The position numbers were made by a program, and so were the translations under genes. The notes under the pieces are model-generated. The model searched no databases, was not told where the DNA came from, and saw only the letters and a list, made by a program, of their open reading frames with translations. From Takifugu bimaculatus (lineage: Eukaryota > Chordata > Actinopteri > Tetraodontiformes > Tetraodontidae), in NCBI GenBank assembly GCA_004026145.2, contig SWLE01000834.1:62001-126000 (forward strand): a stretch of 64,000 bases of DNA, given 5' to 3'. Positions 1 to 11,546 of the stretch are shown here, piece by piece. How positions within the stretch are numbered: position 1 is the first letter of the stretch; each line of letters starts with the position of its first letter.

Positions 1-75
1 GAGTAATGAACCAATTTTCAACACAATGGTCCAAAAGGGTTCAAAGCCTCATGAAACCTCATTTGGACATCACTA
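1..75 (+). mobile_element. Right terminus of a hAT-3 transposon
   Basis: These bases match the right ends of the hAT-3 copies near 46110-46185 and 62585-62661. They end in a terminal-inverted-repeat-like sequence, reverse complement TAGTGATGTCCAAATGAGG, related to the TAGTGATGGGCAA termini of the complete hAT at 19394-22923. The coding part of this copy lies outside the window to the left. Confidence 0.7.
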
Positions 76-290
76 CTTAAATGCGCAGGGAAGACAAGAC
101 AGGCCAAGCACAGCAACACTGGGGCAACACTCCACAAAGCACCACAACCCTCTGGCCCTGATGGGCAGGCGCTCCCTCCTTAAGTAGGTGGCCAGATGTT
201 AATTGCCCACACGTGCGCCTGCCTGCAGCGCAAACTGAGCTCCTCACGCCCCCTGGAGGGAAGACCAGGCACAACCCTGGACCCCAACAA
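76..290. mobile_element. Truncated LTR-like element, right part
   Basis: This stretch is shared with 22990-23218, 46186-46420 and 62662-62876. At 19266-23218 the same sequence is the right half of a longer LTR-like insertion that splits an MHC alpha2 exon. Here the left half is replaced by the hAT-3 end, so hAT-3 inserted into the LTR-like element before the block was duplicated. Its right border (CCCCAACA) abuts the surviving 3' end of the alpha2 exon. Confidence 0.6.
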
Positions 291-1107
<817 letters not shown>

Positions 1108-1129
1108 TCATTTTAAATCTGGTTATCAG

Positions 1130-1429
1130 GAGTTTATGTGCTAAAATTCCAAACTGTCCGAAGGCGGTGTCAGTGAACACGTGTTTGGACCCAGACGTCA
1201 CCTCTATGGGGGGAATTTCCTGGTGCTGAACGGAGGCTCCGCCACATGGCGGTATCCAGCGCTCTTATTGGACCACGACTCTCTTACTCATTCAAATTCC
1301 AGCGACACTCCTCTAGTTTTAGACGCGCTTTTAAGAGAATCGGTCTTTATCACAAAGAACCCTCGTCATGGTTCTTCCAGACTGTTTCAGATGAGGACAA
1401 CAAGTGTTGAGCGACCTTCATTTAGGAAG
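1130..1429 (+). promoter_or_regulatory. MHC-like promoter upstream of signal exon 1a
   Basis: This block is repeated before every MNIC-type signal exon in the window. It contains an E-box CACGTG near 1179, an X2/CRE-like AGACGTCA near 1194, a perfect NF-kB-type site GGGAATTTCC at 1211-1220, an ATTGG box near 1267 and a TATA-like TTTTAAGA near 1330. X2, CCAAT and kB elements are characteristic of MHC class I promoters (enhancer A and SXY module). In gene 3 and in the first promoter of gene 4 the kB position is instead occupied by TGATTGG. The function is inferred from motif content and position. Confidence 0.55.
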
Positions 1430-1478
1430 ATGAACATTTGTCTTCTGTTTTGGATCCTGCTCCCAGCAGCAGAATGCG
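1430..1478 (+). other. Signal-peptide exon 1a (duplicate first exon of gene 1)
   Basis: Encodes MNICLLFWILLPAAEC plus the first base of a Gly codon, followed by GTAAGT. It is identical to the signal exons of genes 3, 4 and 6. A second complete copy lies at 2214-2262, closer to alpha1. Either could be the first exon of gene 1, because both donors are in phase 1 and join the alpha1 acceptor at 3844 in frame. Confidence 0.8.
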
Positions 1479-2038
1479 GTAAGTTGAGGAAACTTTCTTT
1501 ACACACACGTTCTGAGCGCTGTGTTGCGCTTTTCTCAGGTAGAAATAGACAAACAATCAATCAGCTCTCTGTGTAGATGCTCTTCTCCCACATTTGGTCT
1601 TGTTCCTCTCAGATGCCCCCCAAAGACTCACACCATAAAAACCTATTAAAGATAATAAAAATAGAGTACAATAAGAAATAAAATAGAATAAATTAAAAAT
1701 AGAATATAAATATAAAACTATAAAAAAAAACTCAAAAACGTATTCAAACGTATTCAAAAACGCCCTTTGTTTTTGTTTAGCTCTGCAATAAAAACATCAA
1801 TAGCGAATAATGCACCAGGAAGCTGGTGAAATACTTGAAGATATTTGGGCAGTGACACTATTCTAAACGAAAATAGTGCCAATCGGACGCGGAGGCGTTC
1901 CTGACTGAGCAGTGAGGAGGCGCAGCAGTAGTGCACACTGAGACTTCCGGTTGATACGGTTAACCAGAGGTAGAGGCAGAGGTGCTTTAGCGGTTAACCT
2001 CCGCTAAAGCACCTCTGCCTTGTGTGTGTGTGTGAAGA

Positions 2039-2213
2039 CGTCACTTCTTATTGAACTGCGACTGTCACGCCCATTCAGATTTTCATCGACACTCCTCTAG
2101 TTTTAGACCCGCTTTTAAAATAATCGGTCTTTATCACAAAGAACCCTCGTCATGGTGCTTCCAGACTGTTTCATCTTAGGACAACAAGTGTTTAGCGACC
2201 TTCATTTAGGAAG
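2039..2213 (+). promoter_or_regulatory. Partial second promoter before exon 1b of gene 1
   Basis: A shortened copy of the MNIC-type promoter. It keeps the stretch from the TTATTGAACTGCGACTG segment through the TATA-like CTTTTAAAATAA, but lacks the E-box, X2-like and kB-like sites seen at 1130-1430. It probably arose with exon 1b in a local tandem duplication. Confidence 0.45.
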
Positions 2214-5200
2214 ATGAACATTTGTCTTCTGTTTTGGATCCTGCTCCCAGCAGCAGAATGCGGTAAGTTGAGGAAACTTTCTTAAATTTGTGCTGCACAC
2301 ATCTCTGCACTTTAATTTGTTTACAGTATATATGAATTTCTTAAAAGACAAGATGGGTGCTCTATCCATAGCTATATAAGAAAGTTCTTTACAGGACAAA
2401 TATGCTCCTGTGTATATGTTTGTGTTGGTTTGTGAGTGTAACTGAAAGAGGAATGCTGATGGGATATGAAGCATTATCAGTAGTTGTGTGCTGTTAGAAA
2501 AAGGGTGAAATAAAATGCTTTTTTCAGTTCTTACAATCGTAAATCTGACTCTTGAGGAGTCAGTGCCTCACACCAGCCATGAACCTCTGCGCTTCTCCCA
2601 CATTTGGTCTTGTTCCTCTCAGATGCCCCCCAAAGACTCACAATCTCACATGACTCCTTTAGGCATCCAACACCTTTTAGAGCAACATGCTAATCAAAGA
2701 ACACACAATGATTCTGATTAAAACAACTCTCCCCAAACTCTTGTATGAATATATAATATTCAAAGTGACGTGATTGATTGAACACCTCAACTGGTCGGTG
2801 ATACTGCCATCGACTTTTCAAGACCATTCAAAAACGCCCTTTGTTTTTGTTGTTCTCTGCAATAAAAACATCAATAGCGAATAATGCACCAGGAAGCTGG
2901 TGAAATACTTGAAGATATTTGGGCAGTGACACTATTCTAAACGCCAACACGTGCAACCGAACTGGAAACTCCAGTGTTTCTGTTTCCAGTGCGGGGGGCT
3001 GTCCCTGGCTGAGCCGTGACTCAAACAGGGGGCGCAGCAGTAGTGCACAATGAGACTTCCTGTTGATGAATCATCTGCTAAAGTACCTTTGCCCTGTGTG
3101 CGTGTGTGTGTGTTTTAATATGTATTTAATATTTTAATATCAAAAGCATATGCATGAAAGTTGCAGGTAACTGTCCAAACACAGATGTATTTTTTAGTTG
3201 TTGACTATCTGAGGATTTGCTTTGATTTTGATGCCTGCACACAGAGTACGAAGAGAGTGGAGATTAAACCTCTTTTCTTATTGGTGCCTGTTCAGGTACT
3301 GTAGTAAACCTTGTTTATATTCAGTTTATGAGGAATCTATTATGATATTTTGGGTTATTGTTGGGTCTTTTGACCTGTTTCTCATCCTGCTGCTCCATGT
3401 TTCCTTCACAGCTTGTGGAATGAGGCTGTTTTACATTCTGGTTGTTTGTTTTTAGTGGTGTTTTGTCCAGTTGAGTGTTTGTGAAGAGGGATTATAGTAG
3501 GGGAACGAGGAAGCAGCCCTGAGGAGTTCTGGTGACCAGGATGAGAGGAGATGAGATGTGGGTTTTTATCCTGACATGTGGTGGTCTGGCTCAAAGAGGA
3601 TCAATGATGATGATCAAAGAGATGTTTTTGCTTTTTTTGATACCGTCCACCAATTTGAGCAGATACGACTCACAGCTTAAGGTTTAAAATAATTAACCAT
3701 AATATTAAACTGTCTACATCTTTCAATATTAATTTGACAAGACCTGAGATTGGGATCAATTTATAACATGATTATTTTTGTCAGAACCGCTGATCCCACT
3801 GTGAGGGTCCAGAGTTTTGACTCCATTTGTTTGTGTGTTTCAGGTTCCCATTCTCTTGAGTTCTTGTCTACAGGACGTGTTCAGCCTGGATCTGGGCCCC
3901 ATTTTGAACAAGTTACAGAGTTTGATGGAGTTGTGATCTCTCACTGTGACAGTGGGACACAACAAGAACACTTCAAACCCGTCCTGGAATCCCACAACTT
4001 ACCTGGGACCTGCAGACCAGCATGTTATGATGTTTTTGATGCTCTCAAAGCGATTTCTCAATTCATCAATCACACACGGAGTAAGTTTGTAGCACATTTG
4101 CTTTGTAATTAGGAATTAAAACCTTTAACTAAAGAGAAAAAACAATCCTTGTAGATGTTCAGCGGCGGCGTGGCTGCATCACGTCAGACGAGAGGCTTGA
4201 ATCTGCTTTTGACAACTGGGCAGTGAATGGAGAGGGTTTCATTCAGTTTGATGCTGGAGCTCAGAAATGGAAAGCCCTGTCTCCTTCTGCAGAAATGATT
4301 AAAGATTCATGGAACGGCTATGAGGCTCGGAACCATTTGTTTGGACAATTCATCAGGAGATACTGTCTAGAAATGATCCATCAGATCAAATTAAAAGAAA
4401 CGGAAAAAAGAACAGGTGAATAAACACACACATACTGTATATTTGTACTTGTATCTTTGTGAGGACTTACAGATTCATGAAATACCTGTTTTTTATGACA
4501 CAGCATGTAAAATCTAACAACCACACAGATTTGGCTCATTGGACATAATTCAGGAATTAACCTGAACACATACACAAGTATCTTTTCTTCCCCTGGCTGG
4601 TCCCACCCTGATCATCACCTTTTCTATCCTCCTGCAGATCTCCGTGTGTTTGCCAACCCTGTTGGCAGAACCAAGGCATTGCTGAAGTGCCACGTCACCA
4701 GTACTGACAAATCAGTGCGTTCAGTGTCTCTGACTGAAGACGGGGCCACCAAGGCAAACTGGATCACTGTAACTGGCCCGTTGCCTTCTGGGGATGGATC
4801 AGTGATCCTCATACTGACAGCTGAGGTCCCCCTGATCCACACCAACATCTATGGCTGTGTTGTCCAAACAGAAGACAGAAACATCACTGTCATGTGGGGT
4901 GAGAACTTTACATTTACATACTGCTGCATGATTGTTATTGAGTCGTGATCCAGGCTGCACACAGGCCAGTGGGATCTTATTGTTGCTGGCGGGGGTTCTG
5001 GTGTGTTGGGTACTCTGGTAAAAGTCCCTCATGAAGAAGCTCTGAAACGTTCCTGGTGATTCTCTGGTCTTTTCTGGCTGTTGAAACTTATTTTAGAGAT
5101 TTTTCAGTCTCAGTTTTTTTTTTCCCCCCTTCCCATTTAATTAAACATTTAACGTGCTTCACATGTTTCCAGAAAGAAACGAGCTACTACAGAGTTACAG

Positions 5201-5831
5201 TTTGGTACAGGCAGTGGAATGTACAGAATCACCCTCTGCCAGCAGGGGGCGCTGAGGCACCCTCCTTTCTATGGTTTTGGCACATTAGTATTATTATTAT
5301 TATTATTTCAAAACAATACAGGCTAGAAATTTAACTTTGTGTTCAAGTTTCAAATGATTGAGGTGTTTTGAAACATCTGATTTGAGAAATACTGGACGAG
5401 AGCTGTGTGAAAATAACAAATGTAACTGTTTCAATAGCGTAAATTGTGCCAGCATCAGCATTATTAGTTTACAGTCATTTTTATTACTGTGTTTTAATTA
5501 ATGATGGATTTTCCCTTTCATTTCAGATGGAAACACACTTGATGGTAGAGAAATTCTTTACGCAACTGTTGATTGGACATTTTGGAAAATTTTGAGCATT
5601 GTTACATTTTCATGTGTTTTTCTTCTAATCTGCACAACAGCACTGGTGCTCAAACGTACGTTTCACTACTTTTGCTGAAACATTTATGTCAGTCTATTGT
5701 TATGAACAGATCAACAAGTTTCTGAAGGCTTACACCTGACAGCATCTATTAATTGTGCTTCCATTTCACCAGACAATAAGAAGATCAAAAGAAGAATGAA
5801 AAAGAATTCCAGAAAGCAAGAGAGAAACTGA
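2214..5831 (+). CDS. MHC class I-like gene 1 (TM/tail type 1)
   Basis: Six exons: signal 2214-2262 (alternative 1430-1478), alpha1 3844-4080, alpha2 4155-4415, alpha3 4638-4898, TM 5527-5655, tail 5773-5831. All introns are phase 1; the product is about 331 aa. Alpha1 starts GSHSLEFLSTG and ends INHTR, with an N-H-T sequon at the place of the conserved class I Asn86 glycan. Alpha2 has the cysteine pair RGC..RYC and a tryptophan (KDSW) in the helix. Alpha3 is an Ig C1 fold, Cys to Cys 56 residues apart, with YGCVVQTED near the second Cys; TSTDKS replaces the usual GFYP. The TM segment ends LICTTALVLK and the tail is basic, HNKKIKRRMKKNSRKQERN. Expected to be a type I membrane protein with a class I fold; ligand and beta2-microglobulin use are unknown. 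Residues corresponding to Tyr7, Lys146, Tyr159 and Tyr171 of classical class I are not conserved, which suggests a non-classical molecule. Confidence 0.85.
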
Positions 5832-6130
5832 GAAAGAAAACCTAAGAATGTCCCTTGTAATGAAACCATTACAAGACCCAAAGATTAACTGAAGAGGATT
5901 TTATCCAAAGATTCAAACAGAAATAACATCTATCAGACGGAATATTTTACTCCCCATATTGAAGGTGCACCTCTGCAGATTTTGGACGCTGCTCTAACCT
6001 TCACTGACTGTTGAAAGTGAAACAGATGAGGCTTCAGTGCTTGTCAAGTCATTTCCCTTATTTCAGCACCTGCCCAACTTGAAAATGGCCTGGTTCCATA
6101 AACCCCCAAAAGGACACTCGATCAACTCTT
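5832..6130 (+). other. 3' untranslated/flanking region of gene 1
   Basis: Non-coding sequence after the gene 1 stop. It resembles the 3' flanks of genes 2 and 4, sharing GGATTTTATCCA, a TTTTACTC segment and CTAACCTTCACTGACTG, which supports common descent of the 3' ends. Homology stops near 6130, where the BEL/Pao-derived sequence begins. Confidence 0.55.
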
Positions 6131-6609
6131 CCGTTTCACCTCAATCTTTATTTTATTTCAAGATTGTTTGGCTTGTATTGCCATTAGCATTAGTAGCAGG
6201 ATTAGGATTAGGTTGAAAACCTTTAACACAAAAGGAGACAATTTAGCAAACAATTCAAACAAACACAAATATCTCCATCAAATCAAAGTTTCTTTCATAC
6301 CAGTGACATCTTTGGGAGGAACCCTGTGTTGAAATCATCTTCTTTGGCAATTGTCTTCTCTTTCGTTCCTCAGTGCTCTTCTTTCCCAAAGTGAGTACCT
6401 TTTAGAGTGGAGTGAGACCCTTTTAAGTGCTGCCTCCAGTGCAGCTTCCAGGTGTCCCCACTTTGTGATTAGCGCCTGCTCTGCTCAATAATGCCTTCTG
6501 GGATTTGTAGTTGGGGTGTGAAGAACTCCAGGATAAATGTCTGAGATTTATCTCAACACCTCCCACTTAAGCTCTTGGTTTTTTAAAACTGGGAGGTCAC
6601 ACCATTCTT

Positions 6610-6897
6610 CTATGCCTTTTGATGTTCTTCAACAGGAAGTAAGATAACAAGGCGTCTGACATCCCTATGAAGAATCGTTGCAGGAATTTTTGATGAGAGC
6701 TTCTTGATTTCATCTCCACTAGTTTTCATGGCCCCTCTTCTGATTGGCTTGGCAAGCGAGACGGGGTAGCTGGGAAAGGTTCTCACTTTTACATCTCTTA
6801 CAATGCCTTTTCCATCGGTGTTGACACTGACCACTCTGGCCAACTTGTATTGACCTCTCAGGGCATTTTGGTCAGCTGGCCAAACCACATCTCCCAC
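6610..6897 (-). pseudogene. BEL/Pao C-terminal DUF5641-like domain
   Basis: A 95-codon frame starting GDVVWPADQNALRGQYKLA and continuing with RVVSVNTDGKGIVRDVKVR, the small beta-rich domain that follows integrase in BEL/Pao polyproteins. It overlaps the end of the integrase frame in a different frame, so a frameshift separates the two. Confidence 0.75.
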
Positions 6898-7945
6898 TGC
6901 AACATTGCCATTTGTTTCTTACAAATGGGTTAGGACCAGCCAGCTGGCACCATTTTTGCCAGAATCTGCTGACCTCTCTCTGAATACTTTGGAGTCTCTT
7001 GTATGGATAGCCATCAAACTGGAAGTCTCCTGGATCCGCCCTAGGACTGGTCCTTCCTAGTAACAGGGAATTTGGGGTGATATACTCCACGCAGTCTTCC
7101 CTGCTCTGAACTCTGGCATCAATGGGTCTTTCATTTGCCAGGTTGGCTGCCATGAAGAGAAACGTCTGGAATTCCCCCCATGTGAAAACTCCAACTCCAC
7201 AAAGGTTGCTTAAGGCCCGCTTCACTATTCTGACAGCTGCCTCTGCTGCTCCATTCCTATGGGGAGAGTCTGCAGGGTGGATTTTCCAAGACCACTCCGC
7301 CCCATGTCTGGCAGCAAAATCCTCAAGCTGAGGCCTGTTCAGTTGGTCCAGCAATTTATGCAGCTGCTCTAGAACAGGTTTTGCCCCCACAAAGTTCATT
7401 CCTGGGTCAGACCACAGTTTTCTGGGGTGCCCTCTTAGTAAAGTGGACCTCTGGTATGCCAGCAGGAATCCCTCTGTTGACTGATCACTGACTACATCAG
7501 TGTGTATAGCTCTTGAAGCCATGCAGCAGAAGACAATTCCCCAAACTTTAAGTTTTACTCTTTTCTTTACCTCATCCTTAACCTCATAAGGTCCGAACAG
7601 GTCCATGTTTGTAAATTCGAATGGTGCGGCTGGGCGTGATCGCTCTGGTGGAAGGTCACTCATGATCTGCTGACACTGTTTTGCTTTGTTTTTCCGGCAG
7701 ATCACACAGCTGTCCACCATTTTCTTTGCAAGCCGACGACCTTTTATCACCCAGGCCCTTTTCCTCATCCTGAGAAGGGTCCCTGCTACACCTTCATGGT
7801 TAACTTTGTGGGCTTCTTCGGCCAACAAAGTTGACAACCATTCTTCATATGGTAAAACTGGCACTGCAGTCTTGTCTTCATTGAACATCTGAATCCGGCC
7901 TCCACAGACTAGGAGTCCAGAGTCCACATCTCTGTATACTGCCAA
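6872..7945 (-). pseudogene. BEL/Pao integrase fragment
   Basis: A 357-codon frame. The N-terminal third holds an HHCC zinc-binding module (HKVNH, then CVICRK about 30 residues later). The catalytic core follows, with the three acidic positions visible: NMDLFGPY, SDPGMNF and HRNGAAEAA. After RPIDARVQSR it goes on to NSLLLGRTSPRADPG, typical of Pao integrases. The last residues diverge where the frame shifts into the DUF5641-like part. The core motifs are intact, but the element as a whole is broken. Confidence 0.85.
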
Positions 7946-8031
7946 CCTGCTTAAAGTGGTGTGTGGGAATGTAGCTCCTTCTTGGGCTGCAAGGAAGAGG
8001 TCTCTAAGTGCATCCTCACGTTCTTCTGGAG

Positions 8032-8781
8032 TCAGTACAGCTTCCTTGGCCTTTTCTTTGATTGACCTTGCCTCCCACTTTGACTGTCCTTAGTCTGACC
8101 CTTCTTCTCCAGCCACTTCTTGGCAGCTCGCCACACCCAGGCGATAACTTTGATGAGACTGGACAAGCTGCTGAATTTTTCCACATCCAAAAGATTTGTC
8201 CCCCGGCCAGCAGGCTTCCTTTCTGGAAGAGAGGATGGTTTAGATGTAGTCTCCTGAATTTCACTTTGACTTTCCTGCCGGTGGTCTCTCTGACCCATTT
8301 TTCCTTTGGCTCTTGTCAGCACCGCTGAGAATGCCTTCCTCTGGAGTTTATCAACATTCTCCCTGGCATGCGCTGCAACCTCCCCACCTGACTTTATAGG
8401 CCACTCCTCCACTGGCAGCTTCAGAAACTCTGGTCCACTCTGCCATGTGGAATCCTCTCTCAAATCTTCAGGAGTGCCTCCTCTTGTAATGATGTCAGCA
8501 ATGTTTAGATCCCCAGGGATCCACCACCAGTCTTGCGCTGGTCCAGACCCCTGGATTTCACCCACTCTGTTGGCAAAGAAGGTCTGGTAACCATAGCTGT
8601 CTCTTTGAATGGCCCCCAGGACTGTCTGACTGTCTACTAGATGGAACCATCTTTCAATATCCACTCTTCCATGCTTCTCAACATATTTCCTGATCCTGGC
8701 TGCAAAGACAGCTCCACAGATTTCTGCGTTGATGGCTTCTCCCTTTTGATCCAGTGGCGTTAGCTTGGCTTTTGATTCCAC
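8032..8781 (-). pseudogene. BEL/Pao RNase H region
   Basis: A 249-codon frame with the RNase H-like segment found after the Pao reverse transcriptase: AEICGAVFAARI, HLVDSQTVLGAI and WWWIPGDLNIADIITRGGTP. The C-terminal third is low-complexity and basic. It is separated by a frameshift from the upstream connection domain (8792-9790). Confidence 0.75.
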
Positions 8782-8791
8782 GAACCGGACT

Positions 8792-9790
8792 TCAATCCCT
8801 CGACCCTGTCTCCCACCTCAAATACATGACAGCTCCATAAGTTTTGTCACTTCCATCTGAGAATGTGATCCCCCATGGCTTGCCTTTCCAGTCAGCTAGT
8901 GTGAGGCTCCTGTGGAATTTAATCTGTCCACGCTGGACATACTCTTCAAATAACTGAATGGCTTCTTCTCTGAGACCTTCTGACAGTGGTTTATCCCAGG
9001 TTTCTCTGGTCAGCTTGCCACCACCTCCCTCCTGGAATGCTTTTCTGACAAGGATCGCCCCCTTCTGTTTGGCGGGTGTGACGAAGCCAATTGGGTCATA
9101 AAGCCCAGCTATCTGGCTCAGGAGTCCCCTCCTAGTCAGTGGATTAGGTGTCTCATCTCTCACCTCCTCTTTGAGAAGATTCTTGCCAACTCTCATTTTC
9201 TGTTTCCTTTTGGAAAAATTAATTGAAGTCATCATGTAGAGTTTGTCCTCCTCTACTTGGTACCCAATCCCCAGGGCTTTGTTGTCTCCATCCCTCATTT
9301 GATTTGGAAGAATTAGGGTCTGACTTTGTCTTAACCCCTTCTTCAGGACTCCTGCTTCCATTTCCTTCCTCCCACTTTCCCCTGACCGGACCCATGGTAA
9401 AGTACATCTTAATCTTAATTTGGGTTCCCTCTCCTCTGCCAAAGTCATTTCTTTCCCACCTGGTTGGCAGTTCCCACATCGGCATGCTCCACACCTTGGC
9501 TCACATGCAGCCCCAATGCTGTCCCACCTCCACCACTCAAGGAACTCACGGTTGCCAACAGCTGAAAACTTTGCTTGATTCACCTCCTTCAGTTGTACCT
9601 GAGCTGCCTCAGTGGTTGGATTCCAGACAATTTCCTCATATTTGACAGCAGCTGTCCTCATGGAGCGGGCAAAATGTGTTTTGGACTCATGTGCCGCCAC
9701 ATCCACTTCTTCACACAAATCAGAGTGAGCTCCAGCCACCGTCTTTCCCAGGGGACCCTCCCACAAGACAAGATCTCCCACAATTCTCAC
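8792..9790 (-). pseudogene. BEL/Pao polymerase connection domain with RT core deleted
   Basis: The first part carries the region between protease and RT (WDSIGAACEPRCGACRCGN, then KEMTLAEERE). Soon after, it continues with the post-RT segment (DNKALGIGYQVEEDKLYM, then QIAGLYDPIGFVTPAKQKG) and the start of RNase H (FSDGSDKTYGAVMYL). The finger/palm region with the catalytic Y-x-D-D box, normally several hundred residues, is absent between them. The copy could not encode an active polymerase. Confidence 0.75.
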
Positions 9791-9883
9791 CCTTTGTGGA
9801 ACGAGTCTTCCCTCTCGGTGACTAATAAGAAGTTCAACTTCTTCTGGCCTTCTTAATTCGTCAAGCTGGACCTCTGGGAAGAA

Positions 9884-10318
9884 CTACTGCAATTTCTCAG
9901 GTTGGATTACTTTGTGCACCTTGGCAATTTCATCCAGGCCGTAGCAGACAAGCTCATGAGCCCTCTCGGTCCCTTTCGGAGTCTGGACTCTGAATTTAAG
10001 GACATATCTTTCTGTGTTCACCTTCATGGTCATTCCACCAACTCCATGCACAATTAAAGTTACTTTCTCACTCTTCAACCTCAGCCGGTCAGCAGCCTTA
10101 TGGGTGATGTAGTTTGTATCTGATGCAAGGTCCACGAGGGTCCCAATCTTCTGCCCTGCGTTTGCAGTGACCTCCATCAGCATCATGATGCCTGGAGGTT
10201 CAGTCAGCCCATTACTTCTTAACAACTCGGACTGGTCCTCTGTATTTTTTCCCACTGCTGTTTTGTTGGTGAAAGCTCTTCTGCACCGCTCTGCCAGTTC
10301 TGGGGAAAGTTCAGACAA
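9884..10318 (-). pseudogene. BEL/Pao aspartic protease-like region
   Basis: A 144-codon frame with LVDLASDTNYITHKAADRL, which lines up with the active-site loop of the DUF1758/retropepsin-like domain of BEL elements, followed by a VHGVGGM flap-like segment. The catalytic triplet reads D-L-A rather than D-T/S-G, so it is either degenerate or a family variant. The coding continues in other frames on both sides. Confidence 0.6.
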
Positions 10319-10338
10319 GAACTCTTCCTGTTCTTCTG

Positions 10339-10716
10339 TTAGCTTGCACTTCTGCTTTTTCCACTCGTCTCGTCATGACCCTTTTTAAGTTCTCCTTTTG
10401 GGCAGCGAATGTAACGGTGATCTGAGGGGCCTCCTCCTTTTTTATAGTCTTTCTTTCTGCATAGGAAGGTCTCTCTGCAAAATCCTTCATCACCATGATG
10501 TCCCAGGCATTTTCTGCATGCTCCCAGTTTTTCCAAAGCAGTTTTCTTTTCAGGTAGCTTCATCCCTTTGAATTTCTTACAGAAGAAAATCTTGTTCTTG
10601 TGCCCTCCATCGCCACAGAGAACACAAACATCTTCCAGTACTTCTCTCTTTGTGGTTCTTGTTGAGCCATATTTTTTCTCATATTTTCTTTTGGGATGGT
10701 CTGACACTTTGTCCAC
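10339..10716 (-). pseudogene. BEL/Pao gag zinc-knuckle region
   Basis: A basic 125-codon frame with two cysteine/histidine clusters (CVLCGDGGHKNKIFFC and CRKCLGHHGDEGFC), the zinc-knuckle region between gag and protease in BEL/Pao elements. It is in a different frame from the gag frame at 10730-11275. Confidence 0.7.
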
Positions 10717-10729
10717 AATCCTTAGCTGT

Positions 10730-11275
10730 TCAAGCCTCTCCAGTACTACTTCCTGATTTTAGGAATTTCAGCAGCATGTCAAAGTGATTGTCTGAAGTGA
10801 CCCTATTCTTCGGCTCGACCATGAACATTAACCAGTCTCTTTTTACATAGTCAGGTAACTTGCTTTCCAAAGATTTAATGACAAGTGGGTTCCTCCTGGC
10901 TCCAGAGTTGCCCAGCTCTGTGAGATCTGCTAGGGCCTTCTCCACAGACTGTATAAGGTCAATGACTTTCCTTGGCTGGTTTCCCCTTACATGTGGTATC
11001 TTTTCTAGCTCCTCAAGGATTTCAAGGACGATGGTTGATTTGTTTCCATATCTGTTTTCTATGACTCTTAAAATATCTTCAGCAGTGGTATAGGTTGAAA
11101 GCCTGAGGTCCTTTGCTATCCTGTCCTCCACACTATCCAGGAGCTGAATTTTCTTGACTTCAGCTGATCCAGATGGCTCTCCTTGCTTCTGCAGGTTTTC
11201 CCAGTCCTTTCTCCATCTGTGATATTCCCTCTTGCAGCCACTGAAAACTGGTAGAGTGGTTGCCTTAATCTTCAC
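10730..11275 (-). pseudogene. BEL/Pao gag (DUF1759-like)
   Basis: A 181-codon frame matching the DUF1759-type gag core: TLPVFSGCKREYHRWRKDW at the start, EKIPHVRGN in the middle and KSLESKLPDYVKRDWLMF near the end. Further gag-like sequence continues upstream in another frame to about 11460. Confidence 0.7.
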
Positions 11276-11546
11276 AGTTGGTATTGCTGGTGTGGGAAAT
11301 GCTTTCCAGACTCCTGAAGCTTCTGTGGCAAGCCCTTGCTCTGCAACCCTCCGTGCAGTGACAAATTCTTCTTAACATCTGCTGGTAAAGTGCATGTTCT
11401 TTTTGACACACCCTTCACTTCCCCACCGCTGTGGATACAACACTGACCTGTTGAGAGCAAGCCGAGAACTTCGATGACAAATATTCTTGCCGTCCTGGAG
11501 AATTAGCTAAAGTCTATATACTTGGGAGATTATCAGCCACAGGAAT

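Larger units (their letters stand above)
6130..11500 (-). mobile_element. Degraded BEL/Pao LTR retrotransposon
   Basis: On the minus strand, reading from about 11.4 kb down to 6.6 kb, are gag, a zinc-knuckle region, an aspartic protease, the post-RT connection, RNase H, integrase and a DUF5641-type C-terminus: the BEL/Pao order. The frame changes several times. The polymerase core expected between the conserved CRCGNCQPGG segment and the connection domain is missing, so the copy is internally deleted. I could not identify paired LTRs by eye, so the ends are approximate. It occupies the position where an MKFC-type gene lies in the 46-62 kb block. Confidence 0.8.

Noticed and set aside
1981..2015. 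Local inverted repeat AGAGGTGCTTTAGCGGTTAAC / GTTAACC..CTAAAGCACCTCT (split by a short spacer) near gene 1
   Set aside because: Could be a short palindrome left by rearrangement. It is not found at the other genes and there is no sign of a functional hairpin.
3222..3455. A 77-codon frame (MPAHRVRREWRLN... in intron 1) repeated in several gene copies
   Set aside because: It is intron sequence copied with the genes. It begins with TTG or an internal ATG, and in the gene 6 copy a C-to-T change turns a CGA codon into TGA (near 48284), so it is not under coding constraint.
4624..4848. Minus-strand 74-codon frame opposite each alpha3 exon
   Set aside because: A shadow of the alpha3 coding strand. 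It recurs wherever the exon does and has no features of its own.
1430..5831. Possibility that the array encodes MHC class II, CD1 or NITR-type receptors
   Set aside because: Two consecutive groove-type exons with the alpha2 cysteine pair, followed by one C1-type exon and a TM exon, is the class I alpha-chain plan. No V-type Ig domain or class II exon plan is seen.
6130..11500. Endogenous retrovirus with an env gene
   Set aside because: Domain order and the DUF1759, DUF1758 and DUF5641-like parts are BEL/Pao. No envelope-like frame is present.
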